Assembly: GCA_045591565.1 (NCBI GenBank)
Contig: JAZNTB010000023.1
Span: 1 to 5,498, forward strand
From: UBA1738 sp045591565
GTDB taxonomy: Bacteria; Bacillota; Clostridia; UBA1381
Length of the DNA stretch: 5,498 bases
Direction of reading: 5' to 3'
Made by a program: the position numbers and the translations under genes. The first letter of the stretch is position 1, and every line of letters begins with the position of its first letter. Below are positions 1 to 4,919 of this stretch, one piece after another. The notes beneath the pieces were generated by a model. It had not been told where the DNA came from and searched no databases. It saw only the letters and a program-made list of their open reading frames with translations.

Positions 1-550
1 GACGCCGAGATATGAGGGCAGACTTACATTAAACCCTCTTGCGCATTTAGACCTTGTGGGAACTCTTTTGATGATTTTCACGGGCTTTGGATGGGCAAAG
101 CCGGTAAGCGTTAATCCGATGTACTATAAGGACAGGAAAAAAGGAATGGCACTAACTGCGATTGCAGGGCCTTTAGCAAATTTTGCAATGGCGTTTTTCG
201 GTGTGCTTTTCGGCGTGCTTTTGTCACTTTTTGGACTAAGACTCGGCTGGAGCGAGGGAGTATGCAGCACGATAATGATGATTGCGTACATTTTCGGCTA
301 CAGAAACCTTTGTTTTATGGTATTCAATCTAATCCCGATTCCGCCGCTTGACGGCTCAAAGGTTTTGGGGATTTTCCTTCCAAACAGGGCATATTATAAT
401 GTCCTGCAGTATGAACGCTATGCAATATTTTTGATAATGTTTTTGTCGGTTTCCGGCGTGTTTGATGTGATTATAGGCGGCGGAGTGGATATTTTCTATT
501 CGATGATTGAGAGGTCGATTATTGCGATTCTCTCGCCGCTTTTAGTATAA
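1..550 (+). CDS. Site-2 protease family (M50) membrane metalloprotease, 5'-truncated
   Basis: This is the C-terminal part of a small polytopic intramembrane zinc protease of the YwhC/Rv-type S2P class. The reading frame is open from base 2, so the gene starts left of the window; the GTG at 56 is internal, not a start. The frame begins with TPRYEGRLTLNPLAHLDLVG, the family stretch that normally follows the HExxH zinc-binding helix, which is therefore just outside the window. A FGWAKPV.VNP segment follows. Then come a hydrophobic helix with the AGPLANF motif (about 160-240) and FNLIPIPPLDG (323-355), whose Asp codon at 350-352 is the expected third zinc ligand. A last hydrophobic helix ends the protein. 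The 182 codons seen fit a family of about 200-230 residues. The family cleaves membrane-embedded substrates, but no substrate can be named here. It ends 12 bp before scpA, a common clostridial neighbourhood, so cotranscription is likely. Confidence 0.93.
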   Translation, partial: TPRYEGRLTLNPLAHLDLVGTLLMIFTGFGWAKPVSVNPMYYKDRKKGMALTAIAGPLANFAMAFFGVLFGVLLSLFGLRLGWSEGVCSTIMMIAYIFGYRNLCFMVFNLIPIPPLDGSKVLGIFLPNRAYYNVLQYERYAIFLIMFLSVSGVFDVIIGGGVDIFYSMIERSIIAILSPLLV

Positions 551-562
551 GGCAGGTAAAAA

Positions 563-1306
563 ATGGATACAATGCTATATAAGCTGGACAGCTTCGAGGG
601 CCCGCTCGACTTGCTTTTGCACTTAATTTCCAAAAACAAGGTCAGCATCTATGACATACCGATTGTGGAGATTACGGCGCAGTATTTAGAGGCGATTGAG
701 GGTATCGAGGAGTCGCAGCTTGAAAATACAAGTGAATTCTTAGTTATGGCGGCGCAGCTTCTTTACATAAAATCAAAAATGCTGCTGCCTAAAGGCGAGG
801 AAGAGGAGGAAGAGGACCCTCGTGATGACCTTGCTCAGCGCTTGGCAGAATACCAGCGCTACAAAGAGGCGTCGCAGGAGCTTCGAAAGACCGAATTTTC
901 GTCGAGGTATATGTTCTTTAAGGAGGAGGAGAAGATAGATTTCCCGCTTCCGGAATATTCTAGGCAGCATACCGTTAACGAGCTGATGGACGCTTTTAAT
1001 TCGATACTGCAGCGAAAGCTTCGCACAGCAAAGCCTGAAAAACGGGCGTTTTCGGGAATTGTCGGCAGAGAAAAGGTGTCGGTCGAGGAAATGGCGGAAA
1101 AGCTTTCGGGGCTTTTGAAAAAAAGCGGACGGCTGAATTTCAAAAAGGCGTTTTCAGGACGGAAGTCAAAGCCGGAGATGGTGGCAACATTCCTTGCGAT
1201 TCTTGAAATGATAAGCAAGGGAAATCTTACAGCACAGTATGATGAAGAACAAAAAGACTTTATTTTAATAAAAACTAAAAAAGAGGTAAATGATGAACAA
1301 GGATAA
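563..1306 (+). CDS. scpA: Segregation and condensation protein A (kleisin subunit of SMC-ScpAB)
   Basis: ScpA is the kleisin that bridges the two SMC head domains and binds an ScpB dimer, forming the ring that compacts and segregates the bacterial chromosome. The 247 residues match the usual length of about 250. The N terminus carries the family signature FEGPLDLLLHLI (residues 11-22), followed by the helical SMC-neck-binding region with SEFLVMAAQLLYIKSKMLLP (57-76). An acidic linker, about residues 78-89 and mostly Glu, leads to LAEYQRYKEASQEL. The C-terminal winged helix includes MVATFLAILEMISKG (206-220) and the closing FILIKTKKE strand. The ATG at 563 sits after GGCAGG (551-556). An ATG at 572 is also possible and would cost three residues. 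The 3' end overlaps scpB by 17 bp, consistent with translational coupling of two proteins made for one complex. Confidence 0.97.
   Translation: MDTMLYKLDSFEGPLDLLLHLISKNKVSIYDIPIVEITAQYLEAIEGIEESQLENTSEFLVMAAQLLYIKSKMLLPKGEEEEEEDPRDDLAQRLAEYQRYKEASQELRKTEFSSRYMFFKEEEKIDFPLPEYSRQHTVNELMDAFNSILQRKLRTAKPEKRAFSGIVGREKVSVEEMAEKLSGLLKKSGRLNFKKAFSGRKSKPEMVATFLAILEMISKGNLTAQYDEEQKDFILIKTKKEVNDEQG
1282..1286 (+). promoter_or_regulatory. Shine-Dalgarno site for scpB, within scpA
   Basis: AGAGG lies inside the last codons of scpA, 3 nt before ATG 1290 and 6 nt before ATG 1293. The spacing favours the second ATG. Because the site is inside translated scpA sequence, ribosomes finishing scpA would keep it open, which is the usual arrangement for coupling. 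Confidence 0.55.
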
Positions 1307-1904
1307 AATCCCTTATGCAATAGAGGGAATACTGTTTGCGGCAGGCGAGCCGGTTAAAACAGCAAAGCTTGCGGCGGTTTTAGAGATTGAGATGGACGCC
1401 GTAATAGAGGCTGTTAAGCTTTTAAGGTATGAATATGATACCAACGAGCGCGGACTTATGATAATCGATATTGACGATGGTTATCAGATTTGCTCAAGAC
1501 CTGAGTACTATAACTACATACAGATAATTCTCGGTGAGCAGCGCCGGCAGGCACTTTCAAACGCTGCAATGGAAGCACTTGCTATTATTGCATACAAGCA
1601 GCCGATAACAAGAGGACAGATTGAATACATACGAGGCGTGAATTCGGACAGTGCAGTAAACCGCCTTGCAGAGCGGGGACTTGTTGAGGAGTGCGGCAGA
1701 CTTGACGCTCCGGGACGACCGGTGCTTTACCGTACCACGCAGAACTTTCTGCGCTGCTTCGGGCTTTCAACGCCGAGGGATTTGCCTGAGCTTGATATGT
1801 CAAAACTAAGCCCCGAATATGAGCAGTTTTCGCTCGACCTTGAAGAAAATAAGCAGATTGAAGGTCAGGAGGAGCTTTTGGAAACGGCGGAGAACGCAGA
1901 ATAA
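1290..1904 (+). CDS. scpB: Segregation and condensation protein B (SMC-ScpAB winged-helix subunit)
   Basis: ScpB dimerises and binds the middle of ScpA to regulate the SMC ring. The 204 residues are close to the Bacillus length of just under 200. Two winged-helix domains are visible. The first covers about residues 6-80 (IEGILFAAGEPV at 11-22, then DDGYQICSRPEY at 62-73). The second covers about 88-165, with the diagnostic LSNAAMEALAIIAYKQPITR (89-108), RGVNSDSAVNRLAERGLVEE (115-134) and GRPVLYRTTQNFLRCFGL (142-159). The C-terminal tail after about residue 175 is acidic and probably disordered, as is usual. The start is a tandem ATG-ATG (1290 and 1293). The AGAGG at 1282-1286 is only 3 nt from the first ATG but 6 nt from the second, so 1293 may be used. 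The gene starts inside the end of scpA. Confidence 0.97.
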   Translation: MMNKDKIPYAIEGILFAAGEPVKTAKLAAVLEIEMDAVIEAVKLLRYEYDTNERGLMIIDIDDGYQICSRPEYYNYIQIILGEQRRQALSNAAMEALAIIAYKQPITRGQIEYIRGVNSDSAVNRLAERGLVEECGRLDAPGRPVLYRTTQNFLRCFGLSTPRDLPELDMSKLSPEYEQFSLDLEENKQIEGQEELLETAENAE

Positions 1905-1922
1905 AGGAAAGGGATTGGCGGC

Positions 1923-2540
1923 ATGAAAACTGTACTTGTGATTTTAGCAATACTTGTAGCAGCTGTAGTCTTGCTGCTCTTTATCCCAATACGGTTTGAG
2001 GTTGATTTTAAAAGAGATGCACTTCAAAATAAGGTGACGGCAACCTTAAAATATGCAGGCCTTAAATTCAGGCTTTTTGATAACACTGAAAAAAAGGACA
2101 AGCCTCGTAAGAAAACTGAAAAGAAACCAAAGGAAAAGGAACCGTTTTCCTTTGAAAGAGAAAAGAAAAAAATAGAAAAATATCTAAAGGTATTTGAAAG
2201 TATAGAAGCAGATATTGTAAAAACGCTTCAGTATATGGCAAGACGGGCTGTAGTTTTTGACAATATTGAGGTGGAAAGTGAGTTCGGATTTTCCGATGCG
2301 ATGCATACAGGGATTTTCACAGGAATTTTAAACGGATTTGTTTACAGTATTCTGGGAGTTGTTCATCACCACTCAAGACTCCGGCAGATGAATGTAAATC
2401 TTCAGCCGGTCTTTGAAAAAACCTGCTTCGATGTGCGCATAAGATGCATATTACACCTAAAAACAGTTCATACTATAGTTGTTGCAGTAAATGTACTTAA
2501 AATACTGAGAAAAATTAAGAAAGCGGAAGGGAGCGAATAA
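1923..2540 (+). CDS. DUF2953 family membrane-anchored protein (YtfI-like)
   Basis: This protein has no defined biochemical activity. Its 205 residues begin with one strongly hydrophobic segment (about 2-22), likely a signal anchor, followed by IPIRFEVDFKRD and a beta-rich stretch (24-52). A very Lys/Glu-rich charged region follows (about 56-86). The second half contains FDNIEVESEFGFSDAMHTG (112-130) and a hydrophobic ILNGFVYSIL run, the pattern I associate with DUF2953. The ATG at 1923 follows AAAGGAAAGGG (1903-1913), and there is no better start. The gene is 18 bp after scpB and 2 bp before the gerW-like gene. In Bacillus the DUF2953 protein YtfI is also encoded next to YtfJ, so a shared role is plausible but inferred. 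The Lys-rich stretch makes the gene more A-rich than its neighbours; this reflects composition and is not evidence of transfer. Confidence 0.85.
   Translation: MKTVLVILAILVAAVVLLLFIPIRFEVDFKRDALQNKVTATLKYAGLKFRLFDNTEKKDKPRKKTEKKPKEKEPFSFEREKKKIEKYLKVFESIEADIVKTLQYMARRAVVFDNIEVESEFGFSDAMHTGIFTGILNGFVYSILGVVHHHSRLRQMNVNLQPVFEKTCFDVRIRCILHLKTVHTIVVAVNVLKILRKIKKAEGSE
2446..2475 (+). promoter_or_regulatory. Candidate sigma-G-type forespore promoter for gerW, inside the DUF2953 gene
   Basis: GCATA at 2446-2450 fits the sigma-G -35 pattern GHATR, and CATACTA at 2469-2475 fits the -10 pattern CATNHTA. They are separated by 18 bp, at the long end of the usual 17-18. Transcription would start near 2482, giving a leader of about 60 nt before the gerW ATG at 2543. 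The gerW homologue of Bacillus, ytfJ, is a forespore-expressed gene, so position and gene identity agree. Both boxes are perfect to the consensus as I remember it from Bacillus. That the same consensus holds in this organism is an assumption, and no transcript evidence is available. Confidence 0.4.
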
Positions 2541-2542
2541 TT

Positions 2543-3013
2543 ATGGCAGAACATCCTATTCAGGGACTTATGGACACCGCTATGAGCAATATTAAGGCGA
2601 TGGTGGATGTCAACACTATTGTTGGGGATTCGGTAACAACGCCGGACGGAACGGTGATTATCCCGATTTCCACGGTAAGCTTCGGATTCGGTGCAGGAGG
2701 CACTCAGTTTGCAGCAAAGCAGGATACCGTAACACCGCAGAATCCTATGTTCGGCGGTGGCTGCGGCGGCGGTGCGAATGTCAAGCCGATTGCGTTTTTG
2801 GTGGTTGGCGGCGGAAATGTGAAACTCCTGCCGATAAGCGACAGAGTTACACCAGCCGATAAGATTATTGACATGGTGCCGGAGGTTATCGACAAGGTAA
2901 ACGGAGCACTCTCAGGTGCAGTTGACAAGATATGCACAAAATTCGATAAAAAGAAACAGCAGCAAAAATGTGATTGTGAAGAAAAACCACAATTCGTTGA
3001 TGTAGTTGAATAA
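2543..3013 (+). CDS. ytfJ: GerW/YtfJ family sporulation protein
   Basis: This 156-residue protein belongs to the GerW (YtfJ) family of spore proteins; in Bacillus, GerW is needed for normal spore germination. The N terminus HPIQGLMDTAMSNIKAMVDV (4-23) and GDSVTTPDGTVIIPISTVSF (28-47) are diagnostic. They are followed by GFGAGGTQF, a Gly-rich loop (FGGGCGGGANVKP, 70-82) and the IAFLVVGGG strand (83-91). A helix with IIDMVPEVIDKVNGAL (108-123) ends the conserved core. The tail is Lys/Gln-rich and carries CDC at 143-145, giving four cysteines in all (74, 131, 143, 145). The protein has no signal peptide or membrane segment. The ATG at 2543 follows AAGGGAG (2527-2533) and lies 2 bp after the DUF2953 stop. 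It may be transcribed both from upstream and from the candidate sigma-G promoter at 2446-2475. The biochemical function of the family is unresolved. Confidence 0.95.
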   Translation: MAEHPIQGLMDTAMSNIKAMVDVNTIVGDSVTTPDGTVIIPISTVSFGFGAGGTQFAAKQDTVTPQNPMFGGGCGGGANVKPIAFLVVGGGNVKLLPISDRVTPADKIIDMVPEVIDKVNGALSGAVDKICTKFDKKKQQQKCDCEEKPQFVDVVE

Positions 3014-3020
3014 AAACACA

Positions 3021-3062
3021 TAAGGGCTGTGGCAAAATGAAATCATTTTGGCGCAGCCCTTA
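3021..3062 (+). terminator. Long hairpin after gerW: terminator-like, but no U-tract
   Basis: Bases 3021-3039 pair with 3044-3062 around a 4-nt loop (AAAT). The only imperfections are one G-U pair (3030/3053) and one G-G mismatch (3032/3051). The GC-rich foot GGGCTG...CAGCCC and AT-rich top look like a clostridial intrinsic terminator. However, the strand downstream reads AATTAAGG instead of a T-run, so termination on the + strand may be weak or partial. On the - strand the hairpin is followed by TGTTTTTA, but I see no - strand gene that it would end. It could also be an mRNA-stabilising or processing hairpin, or one copy of a dispersed palindromic repeat. It separates the scp-gerW group from the radical SAM group. 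Confidence 0.55.
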
Positions 3063-3065
3063 ATT

Positions 3066-3071
3066 AAGGAG
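3066..3071 (+). promoter_or_regulatory. Shine-Dalgarno site that fixes the radical SAM start
   Basis: AAGGAG lies 6 nt before ATG 3078, an ideal spacing. It rules out the longer in-frame start TTG 3048, which lies inside the hairpin's 3' arm and has no ribosome-binding site. The site begins 3 nt after the last stem base, so hairpin folding could influence ribosome access. Confidence 0.85.
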
Positions 3072-3077
3072 AAATTA

Positions 3078-4919
3078 ATGGCATACACACAACTAGACAA
3101 GATTTTAATGAAGGTGCAAAAGCCCACGCGCTACACAGGCGGCGAGCTTAACAGCGTAAAAAAGGATCCGGCAACGGTTGACTGCCGTTTTGGTTTTTGC
3201 TTTCCTGATGTATATGAAATAGCTATGTCACACTTAGGAATGAAAATTCTCTATCACAGCATAAACGAGCGAGAGGATGCATATTGTGAAAGAGTTTTCA
3301 CGCCGTGGGTTGATATGGAGGAGGAAATGCGAAAGCGTGGTATGCGCCTTTTTGCGCTGGAAACGGGCGACGAGGTGGCGGATTTTGATATGCTTGGATT
3401 TTCTCTGTCCTACGAGCTTGCGTACTCCAATGTAATAAATATGCTTGACCTTGCGGGAATCCCGATTCTTGCTGCCGACAGGGACGAAAATGCCCCGATT
3501 ATCTGCGGCGGTGGACTTTGCGCATATAACGCAGAGCCGATTTGTGAAGTTTTTGACTTCTTTACACTCGGTGAGGGCGAGGAAATATTAAACCTTGTAA
3601 TTGACGAATACATAAAATGGAAAAAGAGCGGAAAAGGAAACAAAAAGGACTATCTGCGCACTATTGCACAGCTTGAGGGTGTTTATGTGCCGTCCTTTTA
3701 CGATGTTGAATATAACGATGACAAGACAATAAAGAGCATAACGCCAAATGACGAAGCAGCAAAGCCTGTGGTTAAAAAACGCATAATGGCGGACTTTAAT
3801 GAGGCGTACACGCCGGATAAAACGATTGTTCCCTTTGGTGAGGTTGTGCATGACAGAGTGATGCTTGAGGTGTTCCGTGGCTGTATCCGTGGCTGCCGTT
3901 TCTGCGAGGCGGGATATGCATATCGTCCTGTAAGGGAGCGGAGTGCCGAAAACCTGATTGGTCTTGCCGACAGCCTTTTGTGCAGTAGCGGCTATGACGA
4001 GATTTCGCTGTCCTCTTTAAGTACAAGCGATTATTCTGAGTTAAAAGAGCTTACCGACGGACTTTTAGAGCTTACCGAGAAAAAGAAAATTGGCTTGTCG
4101 CTTCCGTCACTCAGGATTGACAATTTCTCAATGGAGCTTATGAAAAAGGTACAAAAGGTACGAAAATCCGGCATAACCTTTGCGCCGGAGGCAGGCACGC
4201 AAAGACTTCGTGATGTTATAAATAAAAATGTTACTGAGGAAAACATTCTATCCTCCACAAGAATGCTTTTTGAGGGCGGATGGACTAATGTAAAGCTTTA
4301 CTTTATGATAGGACTTCCAACCGAAACCGATGCGGATATAGAGGGTATTGCGGAGCTTTCGCAGAAAGTGCTTGACGAGTATTTTGCAATACCGAAAGAG
4401 GAACGAGCGAAAAATATAAATATAACAACAAGCACATCAAGCTTTATTCCTAAGCCGTTCACGCCGTTCCAGTGGGCCAAGCAGGACAGCCGAGAGGAAA
4501 TAATAAGAAAGCAGGATATGCTAAAGGCGTCGATTAAGTCGAGAAAAATCCGCTATAACTGGCACGATAATAAGGCAAGTTATTTGGAGGGTGTTTTTGC
4601 CCGTGGCGACAGGCGGCTGCTGCCGGCTGTAATTCACGCTGTTAAAAGCGGCTGCCGTTTTGATGGCTGGGACGAGCATTTTCGGTTTGATAAGTGGATG
4701 AAAGCTTTTGAAGAATGCGGAATTGACCCCGACTGGTATTTGCGGGAGCGCTCGTATGATGAGGTTCTGCCGTGGGAGCATATTGATATAGGCGTTACCA
4801 AGGCGTTCTTTATGCGTGAAAATGAAAAGGCAAAGCGTGCAGAAACCACTCCGAACTGCCGTGAAAAATGTGCCGGCTGCGGAATAACTTCTTTTGGGGC
4901 AGGTGTTTGTCTTGAGTAA
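3078..4919 (+). CDS. Radical SAM protein of the TIGR03960 type, with B12-binding-like N terminus
   Basis: This is a 613-residue radical SAM enzyme whose substrate and reaction are unknown to me. The first 200 or so residues resemble the Rossmann-like cobalamin-binding domain of B12-radical SAM proteins (FGFCFPDVYEIAMSHLGMKI near the start, ICGGGLCAYNAEP at about 142-154, LGEGEEI after it). The cobalamin motif DxHxxG is absent. The 4Fe-4S/SAM motif CX3CX2C is Cys269, Cys273 and Cys276 (3882-3905), within FRGCIRGCRFCEAGYAYRP. Further core segments are ITFAPEAGTQRLRD (from 366) and GLPTETD (412-418), then FIPKPFTPFQW. The C terminus carries a second CX3CX2C set (Cys594, 598, 601) and Cys611, possibly for an auxiliary cluster. 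The start ATG 3078 is fixed by AAGGAG at 3066-3071. The stop overlaps the DUF2344 gene by 8 bp. In some genomes the two are one polypeptide, so they probably act together. Confidence 0.92.
   Translation: MAYTQLDKILMKVQKPTRYTGGELNSVKKDPATVDCRFGFCFPDVYEIAMSHLGMKILYHSINEREDAYCERVFTPWVDMEEEMRKRGMRLFALETGDEVADFDMLGFSLSYELAYSNVINMLDLAGIPILAADRDENAPIICGGGLCAYNAEPICEVFDFFTLGEGEEILNLVIDEYIKWKKSGKGNKKDYLRTIAQLEGVYVPSFYDVEYNDDKTIKSITPNDEAAKPVVKKRIMADFNEAYTPDKTIVPFGEVVHDRVMLEVFRGCIRGCRFCEAGYAYRPVRERSAENLIGLADSLLCSSGYDEISLSSLSTSDYSELKELTDGLLELTEKKKIGLSLPSLRIDNFSMELMKKVQKVRKSGITFAPEAGTQRLRDVINKNVTEENILSSTRMLFEGGWTNVKLYFMIGLPTETDADIEGIAELSQKVLDEYFAIPKEERAKNINITTSTSSFIPKPFTPFQWAKQDSREEIIRKQDMLKASIKSRKIRYNWHDNKASYLEGVFARGDRRLLPAVIHAVKSGCRFDGWDEHFRFDKWMKAFEECGIDPDWYLRERSYDEVLPWEHIDIGVTKAFFMRENEKAKRAETTPNCREKCAGCGITSFGAGVCLE
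4896..4903 (+). promoter_or_regulatory. Likely Shine-Dalgarno site for the DUF2344 gene, inside the radical SAM gene
   Basis: GGGGCAGG lies within the last codons of the radical SAM gene and 8 nt before TTG 4912. The alternative in-frame start GTG 4903 overlaps its last base and would leave too little spacing, so TTG 4912 is preferred. The site is imperfect against AGGAGG. Confidence 0.45.

Noticed and set aside
56..58. GTG 56 as the start of the site-2 protease
   Set aside because: The frame stays open to base 2 and encodes the conserved TPRYEGRLTLNPLAHLD segment, so the gene starts upstream of the window.
859..1320. 153-codon reading frame on the - strand across scpA
   Set aside because: It is Ser/Phe-rich with no recognisable domain, lies wholly opposite a well-conserved gene, and looks like a codon-bias shadow.
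1585..1950. 121-codon reading frame on the - strand across scpB
   Set aside because: It is antisense to the conserved second winged helix of ScpB, has low-complexity composition and no family resemblance.
2100..2190. A-rich, Lys-codon-rich stretch as a sign of foreign DNA
   Set aside because: It lies inside an intact DUF2953 gene in its expected neighbourhood. The composition follows from a charged linker.
2451..2479. Possible sigma-A promoter TTACAC-17 bp-TATAGT overlapping the sigma-G candidate
   Set aside because: The -35 box matches only 2 of 6 bases. The overlapping sigma-G pattern explains the same bases better.
2997..3024. Possible sigma-A promoter TTGATG-16 bp-CATAAG before the radical SAM gene
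   Set aside because: Each box matches only 4 of 6 bases, the spacer is short, and the start point would fall inside the hairpin. It is too weak to annotate.
3060..3067. TTAATTAA palindrome as an operator or attachment site
   Set aside because: It is a short AT-rich palindrome formed where the hairpin foot meets the Shine-Dalgarno region. Nothing supports a binding site.
3048..3077. Extended N terminus of the radical SAM protein from TTG 3048
   Set aside because: It starts inside the 3' arm of the hairpin and has no Shine-Dalgarno site. ATG 3078 has AAGGAG at ideal spacing, and the ten extra residues look like translated non-coding sequence.
2704..3127. Two - strand reading frames opposite gerW and the hairpin
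   Set aside because: Their sequence is the complement of Gly-rich and Lys-rich codons (Pro/Phe-rich, Phe/Leu-rich), with no conserved features, so they are taken as shadows.
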